This document shows positions 47,077 to 54,346 of a stretch of DNA of 64,000 nt, piece after piece. The notes under the pieces are model-generated. The model searched no databases. It had not been told where the DNA came from and saw only the letters and a program-made list of their open reading frames with translations. This stretch comes from Prado023 sp963697345 (lineage in GTDB: Bacteria; Actinomycetota; Actinomycetes; S36-B12; CAIYMF01). The first letter of the stretch is position 1; the number at the start of each line of letters is the position of its first letter. The stretch covers positions 62,001 through 126,000 of the forward strand of contig CAVONS010000013.1 of the NCBI GenBank assembly GCA_963697345.1, given 5' to 3'. A program made the translations under genes and the position numbers.

Positions 47077-47137
47077 GCGGGGTTCTGGGTGCGCGTGCTG
47101 GGTGCTCCTGCCCATTCCCTCGGGCGCATTCTCGGCG

Positions 47138-47143
47138 TAAAGT
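47138..47143 (+). promoter_or_regulatory. Candidate -10 (TAAAGT) for the HTH gene
   Basis: TAAAGT is about 30 nt before the ATG pair at 47173/47176; a GAGGGGAG RBS follows at 47162-47169. Confidence 0.4.
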
Positions 47144-47172
47144 GAGGGTGTCCGGAGTCCTGAGGGGAGTCA

Positions 47173-47373
47173 ATGATGGAGAAGCGCCCCCTTGGTGAGG
47201 TTCGGCTCCTGACCGTTGCGGAGGTGGCCGCGATCATGCGGTTGTCGAAGATGACCGTCTATCGCATGGTCAACTCCGGGGCCCTGCCGGCGCTCAAGGT
47301 CGGCCGTTCGGTGCGGATCCCCGAACACGTCGTCGACGAGTACCTGCGTGGTTCCTACGTCGACACTGCCTGA
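47173..47373 (+). CDS. Excisionase/MerR-like helix-turn-helix DNA-binding protein
   Basis: 66-aa protein that is almost entirely one winged HTH: LLTVAEVAAIMRLSKMTVYRMVNSGALPALKVGRSVRIPE. It belongs to the small actinobacterial HTH family that sits just before the bS22-type gene (Rv0500A-like); its target is unknown. Two adjacent ATGs (47173, 47176) are possible behind the RBS GAGGGGAG; spacing slightly favours 47176. No phage or integrase gene is nearby, so excision is not its function here. Confidence 0.85.
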   Translation: MMEKRPLGEVRLLTVAEVAAIMRLSKMTVYRMVNSGALPALKVGRSVRIPEHVVDEYLRGSYVDTA

Positions 47374-47476
47374 GGGCGCGCTGGCAGCAGGTCACGCCGG
47401 GTCCCGGTGGTTTCTCGGCTGTCCCGGCGAGCGGTAGCATGGGCAGCAATGTCCGGCACGTCAGTGAGGTCTCCCT

Positions 47477-47575
47477 GTGGGTTCTGTGATCAAGAAGCGT
47501 CGCAAGCGGATGGCGAAGAAGAAGCACCGCAAGCTGCTCAAGCGCACGCGGGTCCAGCGCCGTAACGCGAAGTAG
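47477..47575 (+). CDS. 30S ribosomal protein bS22-like (AURKAIP1/COX24 domain) microprotein
   Basis: 32-aa very basic protein missed by length cut-offs: starts VGSVIKKRRKRMAKKKHRK and ends RTRVQRRNAK. It matches the conserved actinobacterial AURKAIP1/COX24-domain peptide (Rv0500B family) seen as bS22 in the mycobacterial small ribosomal subunit. GTG 47477 with GAGG upstream; a TAGCAT hexamer lies about 40 nt before it (47430s). The stop is 4 nt before the epimerase ATG, so the microprotein probably leads that transcript. About half the residues are Lys or Arg. Confidence 0.88.
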   Translation: MGSVIKKRRKRMAKKKHRKLLKRTRVQRRNAK

Positions 47576-47579
47576 CCCC

Positions 47580-48605
47580 ATGGCGCGCGTCGTTCTCGTG
47601 ACCGGGGTCTCCCGGTACCTCGGGGGCCGGATGGCGCGCCTGCTCACCGACGACCCCGAGATCGAGCGGGTCATCGGTGTGGACGTGGTTGCCCCCGCTG
47701 GCGACATCGGGGGGGCAGACTTCGTCCGGGCGGACATCCGGAACCCGATCATCGGCAAGGTGATCTCCACCGCTGGTGTGGACACCGTGGTCCACATGGG
47801 CGTGATCGCCACCCCGCGACAGGCGGGTGGGCGCACGCCCATGAAGGAGATCAACGTCATCGGGACGATGCAGCTTCTGGCCGCATGCCAGAAGGCATCC
47901 TCGGTCGAGAAGCTCGTCGTGAAGTCGTCCACCACGGTCTATGGGGCCGGCGCCTCGGATCCGGCCATGCTCAGCGAGGACATGGAGCCGACCCACCTGC
48001 CCAGTTCCGGATGGGCCAAGGACTCCGTCGAGGTGGAGTCCTACGTCCGCGGGCTGGCGCGCCGCCGCCCCGATCTGACCGTGACCACCCTGCGCTTCGC
48101 CAACTTCCTCGGTCCGACTGCGAACACCCCGATGGCGCAGTACTTCTCGCTCCCAGTCGTCCCCACCGTGCTCGGCTACGACGCCCGGCTTCAGTTCATC
48201 CACGAGGATGACGGGCTCGAGGTGCTGCGTAGGGCGACCGTCGAGGACCATCCGGGCACGTTCAACGTGGCCGGCGACGGCGTGCTCGCGCTGTCCCAGG
48301 CGATCCGCCGGGCCGGTCGCGTGGCGGTGCCCGTCTGGTCGCCGTTCGTGGGGGTCGTCGGTCGCTGGGTGCGTCGTGGCGGGTTCGCGGACTTCAGCCC
48401 CGAGCAGATCCGTCTGCTCACCCATGGTCGTGCGGTGGATACCACCCGGCTCACCGAGCATTTCGGCTTCACCCCCCGGTTCACCACCGAGGAGGCCTTC
48501 GAGGACTTCGTCGTTGCCCGTCGCCTGAACAACGTGCTCTCCCCGGAGTTGGTGGCCGGCGCCGAGACCATGGCCGGCCGGATCCTGACGGGGTGGTCGG
48601 CATGA
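47580..48605 (+). CDS. NAD-dependent epimerase/dehydratase (GalE2-like)
   Basis: 341-aa extended short-chain dehydrogenase. The N-terminal nucleotide motif is VLVTGVSRYLGGRMARLL (a G-x-x-x-x-G-G variant of GxxGxxG), then VVHMGVIATPRQAGG and a STTVYGAG block. The usual YxxxK catalytic pair is not obvious, since the aligned stretch reads SGWAKDSVE, so this may be a non-canonical or binding-only member. Corresponds to Rv0501-type proteins, linked by position to the acyltransferase with which it shares a 4-nt stop/start overlap. Substrate unknown. Confidence 0.82.
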   Translation: MARVVLVTGVSRYLGGRMARLLTDDPEIERVIGVDVVAPAGDIGGADFVRADIRNPIIGKVISTAGVDTVVHMGVIATPRQAGGRTPMKEINVIGTMQLLAACQKASSVEKLVVKSSTTVYGAGASDPAMLSEDMEPTHLPSSGWAKDSVEVESYVRGLARRRPDLTVTTLRFANFLGPTANTPMAQYFSLPVVPTVLGYDARLQFIHEDDGLEVLRRATVEDHPGTFNVAGDGVLALSQAIRRAGRVAVPVWSPFVGVVGRWVRRGGFADFSPEQIRLLTHGRAVDTTRLTEHFGFTPRFTTEEAFEDFVVARRLNNVLSPELVAGAETMAGRILTGWSA

Positions 48606-49519
48606 GTGACGCGCAGGTCCTTCGCATGCCCGGGTCCGACGAACCGTCAGGGGCCGAGGTGGCGCTGCCCGGTGACGGGATCAGCTGGGCCGACCAGGTC
48701 GGGGAGGCACTCGAGTTCCTCCGGCGCAGAGCGCTGGGGCAGTACGAGGTCGACGAGTACGGCTTCGACCCCGAGCTCAACGACAGCGTCCTGCTGGCCC
48801 TGCTGCGGCCCCTGTACAAGCACTGGTTCCGTGTCGAGGTTCGGGGCATCGAGAACATTCCCGACGAGGGCGGTGCCCTGGTCGTGGCCAACCATGCCGG
48901 GACCATCGGGCTGGACGCGCTCATGGTCCAGCTGGCCATTCACGACACCCATCCCCGGCAACGGAACCTGCGCCCACTGGGTGCGGATATCGTCTTCGAC
49001 CTGCCGTTCGTCGGGATGCTGGCTCGCAAGGCCGGGGCCACCCTCGCCTGCAACGCCGACGCGGAGCGGCTGCTGAAGTCAGGTGAACTCGTCGGGGTGT
49101 GGCCCGAGGGCTACAAGGGCACCGGCAAGCCGTTCTCGGAGCGCTACCGATTGCAGCGCTTCGGTCGTGGCGGCTTCGTCGCGGCGGCCCTGGACGCGGG
49201 TGTGCCGATCGTCCCCTGCTCGGTGGTCGGGTCCGAGGAGATCTACCCGATGCTGGGCAACGTCAAGGTCGCGGCCCGCATGCTGGGGCTGCCGTACTTC
49301 CCGATCACCCCGACGTTCCCGTGGTTGGGGCCGCTGGGCGTGGTGCCGCTGCCGTCGAAGTGGGTCATCGAGTTCGGTGAGCCGATCGACGCTGCAGGAT
49401 TCGGCGAGGCGGCTCCTGACGACGCGATGCTCGTCTTCGAGGTCACTGACCAGGTCCGCGAGACGATCCAGCACAACCTGTACCGCATGCTGGTCCGTCG
49501 CCGCGGCATCTTCCGCTGA
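48602..49519 (+). CDS. 1-acyl-sn-glycerol-3-phosphate acyltransferase-like protein (PlsC family)
   Basis: 305-aa membrane-peripheral lysophospholipid acyltransferase. The HX4D motif is NHAGTIGLD near residue 98, and the glycerophosphate-binding block reads VWPEGYKGTGKPFSERY. It matches the Rv0502 family downstream of galE2. ATG 48602 overlaps the epimerase TGA; a longer in-frame start at 48593 lies inside the upstream gene. Possible substrates are phosphatidate or glycolipid precursors, not decidable here. Confidence 0.88.
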   Translation: MSDAQVLRMPGSDEPSGAEVALPGDGISWADQVGEALEFLRRRALGQYEVDEYGFDPELNDSVLLALLRPLYKHWFRVEVRGIENIPDEGGALVVANHAGTIGLDALMVQLAIHDTHPRQRNLRPLGADIVFDLPFVGMLARKAGATLACNADAERLLKSGELVGVWPEGYKGTGKPFSERYRLQRFGRGGFVAAALDAGVPIVPCSVVGSEEIYPMLGNVKVAARMLGLPYFPITPTFPWLGPLGVVPLPSKWVIEFGEPIDAAGFGEAAPDDAMLVFEVTDQVRETIQHNLYRMLVRRRGIFR

Positions 49520-49524
49520 GGCCC

Positions 49525-49540
49525 CGCCCGGGTGCGGGCG
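49525..49540. terminator. Weak hairpin between convergent genes
   Basis: CGCCCG-GGTG-CGGGCG (6-bp stem) lies in the 24-nt gap between the acyltransferase and HAD stops. It could end transcription in both directions; weak. Confidence 0.25.
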
Positions 49541-49543
49541 ACG

Positions 49544-50515
49544 TCAGCGCTGGTTGGCCCGGATGACCGAGATCGCCTTGGCGACGCCGACGGCTGCTCC
49601 AGCGGCCAGCCCGGCTGCGGCCGCTGCCGGCACTCCCCTGCGGACCGACTGCTTCCCGCGGATCCGGTAGTCGCGGATCTGCCAGCCCTCGGCCTTGGCA
49701 TGTGAGCGCAGCGCTCCGTCGGGGTTGATGGCCACGGCGCAGCCCACTGCGGAGAGCATCGGGATGTCGTTGGACGAGTCGGAGTAGGCAGCCGACCGGC
49801 TGAGGTCGAGATTGCGTTCCATGGCCAGTCGCTCCACTGTCGCGACCTTGGCCGCGCCGTGCAGCAGGACTCCGTCGAGCTTGCCCGTGTAGTGCCCGTC
49901 CCGGATCTCGGCGACCGTGCCCAATCCGCCTGTCAGGCCCAATCGGCGGGCGATCACGTCGGCGACCTCGATCGGGGTGGCGCTGACCAACCAGACCTCG
50001 TGGCCCAGGGCCTTGTGCGCCTCGGCCAGCTCGACCGTGCCAGCCCATAGCCGGCCCACCATGCGGGTGTCGTACACCTCCTCGGCGAGCTCCTCGATCT
50101 CGCGTGGTTCGCGGCCCTCGATGAAGTGCAGGCCGTCCTCTGTGGCCTGCGCCATGTCCTCGGAGTCCTCCTTGCCCGAGAGCACGAACTTCAGCTGCTT
50201 CCACGTGAAGTCCACGACCTCCGAGGTGGTGAAGTAGTCGCGATCTGCCATGCCCTTGGCCAGTGCGGCGATGCTCGAACCCCTGATGATCGTGTTGTCG
50301 ATGTCGAAGAAGGCTGCCGCACCGGGGCCGGCGTTGCTGCTGTCCAGTGCCTCGATCCCGGCCGTGATCCACGTCGACGTTGCCTCTTCGGCGAGCCCGT
50401 CGACATCGTCAACCGTGAGCCCGGGGTGCTCGATGGCATCGATCAGGATGGAGTCCGCGGCTCCATCATCCTCTGGAGTCTCCCCCGAAGTTGGGGCGTT
50501 CGGCGATTCAGCCAC
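49544..50515 (-). CDS. HAD-IB phosphatase (SerB1-like) with C-terminal membrane anchor
   Basis: 323-aa HAD superfamily IB hydrolase in the position of M. tuberculosis serB1 (Rv0505c). Motif I is AFFDIDNTIIRGSS (DxDxT with Asn before Thr), motif II is seen as VSATP, and motifs III/IV as YSDSSNDIPMLSAVG. The first 80 residues are acidic and variable; the last 25 (AAAAAGLAAGAAVGVAKAISV) are hydrophobic and may anchor it. Phosphoserine phosphatase activity is a name by homology only. GTG 50515 with TAGGCT 6 nt upstream is leaderless. Confidence 0.82.
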   Translation of the reverse strand: MAESPNAPTSGETPEDDGAADSILIDAIEHPGLTVDDVDGLAEEATSTWITAGIEALDSSNAGPGAAAFFDIDNTIIRGSSIAALAKGMADRDYFTTSEVVDFTWKQLKFVLSGKEDSEDMAQATEDGLHFIEGREPREIEELAEEVYDTRMVGRLWAGTVELAEAHKALGHEVWLVSATPIEVADVIARRLGLTGGLGTVAEIRDGHYTGKLDGVLLHGAAKVATVERLAMERNLDLSRSAAYSDSSNDIPMLSAVGCAVAINPDGALRSHAKAEGWQIRDYRIRGKQSVRRGVPAAAAAGLAAGAAVGVAKAISVIRANQR

Positions 50516-50521
50516 GGGACG

Positions 50522-50549
50522 AGCCTAGCCGGATTCGACATGCCACACT
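50522..50549. promoter_or_regulatory. Divergent leaderless promoters (HAD phosphatase / acyl-CoA ligase)
   Basis: Minus-strand TAGGCT (50522-50527) is 6 nt before GTG 50515. Plus-strand CACACT (50544-50549, weaker) is 6 nt before GTG 50556. Confidence 0.45.
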
Positions 50550-50555
50550 GCTCAT

Positions 50556-52055
50556 GTGACCAACATTGCTGACCTCGTGCGCGAGTCGGCTGCGGCACGC
50601 CCCGAGCACCTTGCCCTGTTGACCCGGTCCCAGGAGCTCACGTGGGCGGAGGTCGACCGCCGTGTCGACCGGGCAGCTCGCGCCCTGACCCAGGCTGGTC
50701 TGACGAAGGGCTCGCGGGTCGCGCTCATGATCGGCAACCGTCCGGAGTTCGCGATCGCCTACTTCGGCGTGCTGCGCGCCGGCATGGTCGCCGTCCCGCT
50801 GAACACGGGGTACACGACCACGGAGGTGACCCGGCTGTGTGCCGACGCCGAGGCGGAGATCCTGCTCTACGACACGACGTCGACGAAGGTCGGGGCCTCG
50901 GTGGCCAAGCGCGCGCAGGGGACCCGTGTGTTCACGATGGACTCCGAGGAGGGTGCTGCGCTGGTGGGCGAGGGTCCGGCGGGCCGGGGGAAGTTCACAC
51001 CACCGCGGACCACCGGCAAGGACCTGGCCGTGCTCATGTACACCTCGGGCAGCGAGGGCCAGCCCAAGGGCGCCATGCTCAGCCACGGTGCGATGCTGGC
51101 CAACATCAACGCGTTGGCCAAGATCAAGCATCCGGCCGCCATGGAGCCCGACGATCGGCTGCTGCTCGTCCTGCCGATGTTCCACATCTACGGCCTGAAT
51201 GCGGGGCTGGGCCTGGTGGCCAAGGTGGGCGCCACGTGTGTCCTGCTCGAACGCTTCGAGTCCCGGTCCTCGCTGCGGGCCATCCGTGAGCTCGGGGTGA
51301 CCAACGTCGCCGGTGCGCCCCCGATGTTCGTGGCCTGGAGTGCGGAGGGCTCGCTGCGCGAGTCCATGGACGGCGTGCGCCTGCTCATCAGTGGGGCCTC
51401 GGCGCTGCCCCCGGATGTCTTCGCCCAGTTCCGCACCATCACCGGCAAGCCGATCTGGGAGGGCTACGGGCTCACCGAGTGCTGCCCCGTGGTCACCTCG
51501 ACACTGATCTCCCGGCGCCCCAAGCCGGGCTCAGTGGGCCGCCCGCTGGCCGGGGTGAAGGTGTCCCTGCGTGACACGGCAGGCGACGAGGTCCTCGAGG
51601 GAGACCCGGGCGAGGTATGGGTCAGAGCTGCGTCCCTGCTCAGCGGCTACTGGCCCAGCGGCGCGAGCGGCGTCGATGAGGACGGCTGGTTCCACACCGG
51701 TGACGTGGCCATTGTGGACGAGGATGGCGACTACCGGCTCGTGGACCGGCGCCGCGACCTGATCATCGTCTCGGGCTTCAACGTCTATCCCCGTGAGGTC
51801 GAGGCCGTCATCGCGACGCATCCGGCGGTGGCTGAGGTGGCGGTCATCGGCGTGCCGCATCCGTTGACCGGGGAGTCGGTGAAGGCTGTCGTCGTCCTGG
51901 CCAAGGGTGTGCCGGAGCCCGATGACCTCCGGGCCTTCTGCGAGGCACGGCTGGCCCGCTTCAAGTGCCCGTCGATCATCGATTTCGCACCCAAGCTGCC
52001 CCGCGCGGCCACCGGCAAGATCACCAAGGGCAAGCTCAAGGACGTCCGGGAGTGA
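50556..52055 (+). CDS. AMP-dependent synthetase/ligase (fatty acyl-CoA ligase family)
   Basis: 499-aa adenylate-forming enzyme. A3 motif LMYTSGSEGQPKGAMLSH near residue 162; A5 GLTECCPVV near 305; A7/A8 region GWFHTGDVAIVDEDGDYRLVDRRRDLIIVSGFNVYP; A10 catalytic lysine in PRAATGKITKGKL. It probably activates fatty acids or related carboxylates, since the architecture is that of FadD-type ligases. The stop overlaps the GTG of the next gene, a glutaredoxin-like protein. Confidence 0.9.
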   Translation: MTNIADLVRESAAARPEHLALLTRSQELTWAEVDRRVDRAARALTQAGLTKGSRVALMIGNRPEFAIAYFGVLRAGMVAVPLNTGYTTTEVTRLCADAEAEILLYDTTSTKVGASVAKRAQGTRVFTMDSEEGAALVGEGPAGRGKFTPPRTTGKDLAVLMYTSGSEGQPKGAMLSHGAMLANINALAKIKHPAAMEPDDRLLLVLPMFHIYGLNAGLGLVAKVGATCVLLERFESRSSLRAIRELGVTNVAGAPPMFVAWSAEGSLRESMDGVRLLISGASALPPDVFAQFRTITGKPIWEGYGLTECCPVVTSTLISRRPKPGSVGRPLAGVKVSLRDTAGDEVLEGDPGEVWVRAASLLSGYWPSGASGVDEDGWFHTGDVAIVDEDGDYRLVDRRRDLIIVSGFNVYPREVEAVIATHPAVAEVAVIGVPHPLTGESVKAVVVLAKGVPEPDDLRAFCEARLARFKCPSIIDFAPKLPRAATGKITKGKLKDVRE

Positions 52056-52291
52056 CGGCGCGGGTCCAGCTGGTGGGCAAGCCCGGGTGCCACCTGTGTG
52101 ACGATGCGCGCCAGGTGCTGCAGCGACTGTGCGCCGAGCTCGACGTGGCCTGGGAGGAGCTCGACATCCTGGCTGACCCGGCCCTGGCGGACCTCTACTG
52201 GGAGCAGATCCCCGTCACTCTGGTCGATGGTGCCGTGGTCGGGATCTGGCATGTCGATGAGCGCAAGGTGCGGGCCGCGCTGGCCGCCTGA
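52052..52291 (+). CDS. Glutaredoxin-like (DUF836) thiol protein
   Basis: 79-aa thioredoxin-fold protein with a CHLC active site (GKPGCHLCDDARQVL) and the family's cis-Pro turn (EQIPVTLVDG). Actinobacterial DUF836/glutaredoxin family. The GTG start overlaps the ligase stop by 4 nt, so the two are coupled. Its redox partner is unknown; the CxxC spacing suits mycothiol-linked or thioredoxin-type disulfide exchange, which is inference. Confidence 0.85.
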   Translation: MTARVQLVGKPGCHLCDDARQVLQRLCAELDVAWEELDILADPALADLYWEQIPVTLVDGAVVGIWHVDERKVRAALAA

Positions 52292-52325
52292 GTGAGCCGG
52301 GGCTTGCATGTGGCAGGTAGCGGGC

Positions 52326-52331
52326 TAGCCT
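52326..52331 (+). promoter_or_regulatory. -10 element TAGCCT of a leaderless start
   Basis: TAGCCT, 7-nt spacer, ATG 52339; no RBS. Confidence 0.5.
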
Positions 52332-52338
52332 GAAGGGC

Positions 52339-53136
52339 ATGTCGGTACGTGTCGGTCTGATCCAGGTGGGCATCACCGACGATGAACCTGTCGAACGTCG
52401 GGTGCCGCGTGTGCTGGAGTTGGTCGCCGCAGCGGCGGCGGAGCACGATCTGGTCGTGCTGCCCGAGCTGTGGCCGATCGGCGCCTTCGCCATCGACCTC
52501 ATGCCCTCGCATGGCCAGTCCCTGCAGGGGCCCCTGTGCACGACGTTGGCGCAGGTGGCCGCCACGTCATCCACGTGGGTGTTCGGCGGGTCGTTCGTCG
52601 AACGGTTCGAGTCCGTCGACGGGGGCGTCCAGTACTTCAACACACAGGTGGTGTTCGCCCCCGACGGGTCACTGGCCGGGGTCTACCGGAAGGTCCACCT
52701 CTTCGGCTTCAACGGGGGTGAGACGACGGTGATGAGCAGCGGGGGTGATGCCGTGGTGCTGGACTGCCCCCTGGGTCGCACCGGACTGGTCACCTGCTAC
52801 GACCTGCGGTTCCCCGAGTTGTTCCGAGCCCTGGTGGATCGCGGCGCCGAGGTGTTCGTCATGCCTGCCGGATGGCCCGAGCGGCGGGTCTCGCACTGGC
52901 AGGTGCTGGCCCGGGCCCGGGCGATCGAGAACCAGGCCTACGTCCTGGCCTGCAATGAGTCCGGGACCCACGGTGGGGTGCCGATCGCCGGCGGCTCGAT
53001 GGTGATCGACCCCCAGGGCGAGGTTCTGGCGGAGGCCGGGTCCGGCGAGGAGATCCTCAGCGTCGCGATCGACCCGGACCGGGTTGCTGCGTGGCGCGGC
53101 GCCTTCCCCGCGCTCGAGGACCGTCGGATGGGCTGA
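52339..53136 (+). CDS. Carbon-nitrogen hydrolase (nitrilase superfamily)
   Basis: 265-aa CN-hydrolase with the catalytic triad in place: Glu in LPELWPIG, Lys in YRKVHLFG, Cys in VTCYDLRFPELFR. This is omega-amidase/deaminated-glutathione-amidase-like in architecture, not an aliphatic nitrilase; the exact amide substrate is unknown. Leaderless start. It follows the glutaredoxin-like gene after 47 nt but has its own promoter. Confidence 0.88.
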   Translation: MSVRVGLIQVGITDDEPVERRVPRVLELVAAAAAEHDLVVLPELWPIGAFAIDLMPSHGQSLQGPLCTTLAQVAATSSTWVFGGSFVERFESVDGGVQYFNTQVVFAPDGSLAGVYRKVHLFGFNGGETTVMSSGGDAVVLDCPLGRTGLVTCYDLRFPELFRALVDRGAEVFVMPAGWPERRVSHWQVLARARAIENQAYVLACNESGTHGGVPIAGGSMVIDPQGEVLAEAGSGEEILSVAIDPDRVAAWRGAFPALEDRRMG

Positions 53137-53178
53137 TCGGCTCGGCGATCGATGCGGTGCCGGGAGCCTCGGGTGTGC

Positions 53179-53580
53179 TCAGCCGGCCACGATCGGAGCG
53201 CCTGCGCCCTGCAGGTCAGCCACCCCGCCCTGGAGGTTCACCAGGGAGGTGAAGCCGGCCTCGGCCATCTGGTCGGTGGCTGCTGCTGAGCGGCGCCCCG
53301 AGCGGCAGTAGACCGCGTAGGTGGTGTCCGTGGGCAGGGCAGCGATCTGGGCGCCGAAGTCGGCGGACTCCACATCGATGTTCACGGCTCCCTCGACGTG
53401 CCCGGCCGCGTACTCGCCGGGTGTACGGACATCGACCACGACGGTGCCCGGGACCGCTGCGGCCGTCAGGAACTCCGGGGCGGACACGTTCTGCACCGAC
53501 GACGACGAGGAGGAGGAGCACCCGGCCACAAGCGCAGTGGTGCCGAGCAGGAGACCAAGGAGGATGATGAGTCGACGCAT
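53179..53580 (-). CDS. Rhodanese-domain lipoprotein
   Basis: 133-aa extracytoplasmic rhodanese (sulfurtransferase). A lipoprotein signal peptide ends at the lipobox LVAG-Cys21, followed by a Ser-rich spacer and a single rhodanese domain. The active-site loop is VYCRSGRRSA with Cys92 as persulfide carrier. It likely handles sulfane sulfur at the outer membrane face. ATG 53580 is the first codon of a leaderless transcript (TACCCT 7 nt upstream), and the promoter is covered by a CsoR/CstR-type palindrome. It is convergent with the nitrilase. Confidence 0.88.
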   Translation of the reverse strand: MRRLIILLGLLLGTTALVAGCSSSSSSSVQNVSAPEFLTAAAVPGTVVVDVRTPGEYAAGHVEGAVNIDVESADFGAQIAALPTDTTYAVYCRSGRRSAAATDQMAEAGFTSLVNLQGGVADLQGAGAPIVAG

Positions 53581-53594
53581 ACCCCATAGGGTAT
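53579..53594. promoter_or_regulatory. CsoR/CstR-type operator overlapping promoter and start of the rhodanese gene
   Basis: ATACCCCATAGGGTAT: perfect arms ATACCC/GGGTAT around a 4-nt centre, the shape of operators bound by DUF156 repressors (CsoR for copper, CstR for persulfide). It covers the -10 (TACCCT, 53588-53593) and the ATG, so repressor binding would block initiation. Which repressor binds cannot be told here; the persulfide type fits the gene's function best. Confidence 0.6.
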
Positions 53595-53664
53595 ATGACT
53601 TCCCGCTCTCGGTCGAACTGTCGCCCGCCCTGGTGGGTGATCAACAGGAGTCCCGGCTCGCTGC

Positions 53665-53670
53665 TAGCGT
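53665..53670 (+). promoter_or_regulatory. -10 element TAGCGT of a leaderless start
   Basis: TAGCGT, 6 nt, then GTG 53677. Confidence 0.5.
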
Positions 53671-53676
53671 CCATCC

Positions 53677-54162
53677 GTGGAGATCCGCGAGGCGAACGCG
53701 CAGGACTGGCCGGCGATCTGGTCGTTCATGGGTGACGTGGTTGCTGCGGGGCGGACCTACACCTACCCCCAGGACATGGGCCCGGAGCAGGGTCGCGCGG
53801 TGTGGATGCTGCCGGACCCGTGGGTGGTTCTGGTCGCCACTGTGGACGGCGTGATCCTCGGCACGGCCAAGTACGGCCCGAACTGGCCGGGGCGGGGCGC
53901 CCACGTCGCCAACGCCAGCTTCGTCGTCGATCCACGTGCCTCCCGGCGTGGCGTCGGTCGCGCACTGGCCGTGCGGGTTCTGGCAGACGCCGCTGCCGCC
54001 GGCTACCGGGCGATGCAGTTCAATGCCGTCGTTGAGTCCAACTCGGGCGCTGTGGCGCTCTGGGAGTCCCTGGGCTTCGAGATCCTCGCCACAGTGCCTT
54101 CCGCCTTCGACCACCCCGAGGACGGCATGGTCGGGCTGCACCTCATGCACCGGGCCCTGTGA
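53677..54162 (+). CDS. GNAT family N-acetyltransferase
   Basis: 161-aa acetyltransferase. The N-terminus EIREANAQDWPAIWSFMGDVV is typical of the phosphinothricin/amino-acid acetyltransferase-like group, and the acetyl-CoA loop is RASRRGVGRALAVRVL with a following LWESLGFEIL. Substrate unknown. Leaderless GTG start. A strong hairpin (54211-54253) follows 49 nt after the stop and is shared with the convergent acyl-CoA dehydrogenase. Confidence 0.82.
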   Translation: MEIREANAQDWPAIWSFMGDVVAAGRTYTYPQDMGPEQGRAVWMLPDPWVVLVATVDGVILGTAKYGPNWPGRGAHVANASFVVDPRASRRGVGRALAVRVLADAAAAGYRAMQFNAVVESNSGAVALWESLGFEILATVPSAFDHPEDGMVGLHLMHRAL

Positions 54163-54210
54163 CCGATCCTGCCCTCGATACTGCCCCCGCCAGCGGGCAG
54201 CACGCGTGAA

Positions 54211-54253
54211 ACGGGCCCCGCCGTGTGGTGATCTCCACGCTGGCGGGGCCCGT
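54211..54253. terminator. Bidirectional hairpin terminator
   Basis: A 12-bp outer stem ACGGGCCCCGCC/GGCGGGGCCCGT, with a further GTGG/CCAC pairing in the loop, lies between convergent GNAT and acyl-CoA dehydrogenase genes. No T-run on either side. Confidence 0.7.
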
Positions 54254-54346
54254 GCTCGGTCCCCCGAGGGGTCCCGCCCGGGGGTCGCCCGGGAGTTGTG
54301 TGGTCAGCAGTTCGGGTCGGCTCGGGCCGCCGAGCTGCTCTGAGTC

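Noticed and set aside
47173..47373. BldC or phage excisionase identity for the small HTH gene
   Set aside because: The sequence fits the Rv0500A-like housekeeping HTH family next to bS22; no integrase or att site is near, and BldC has a different N-terminus.
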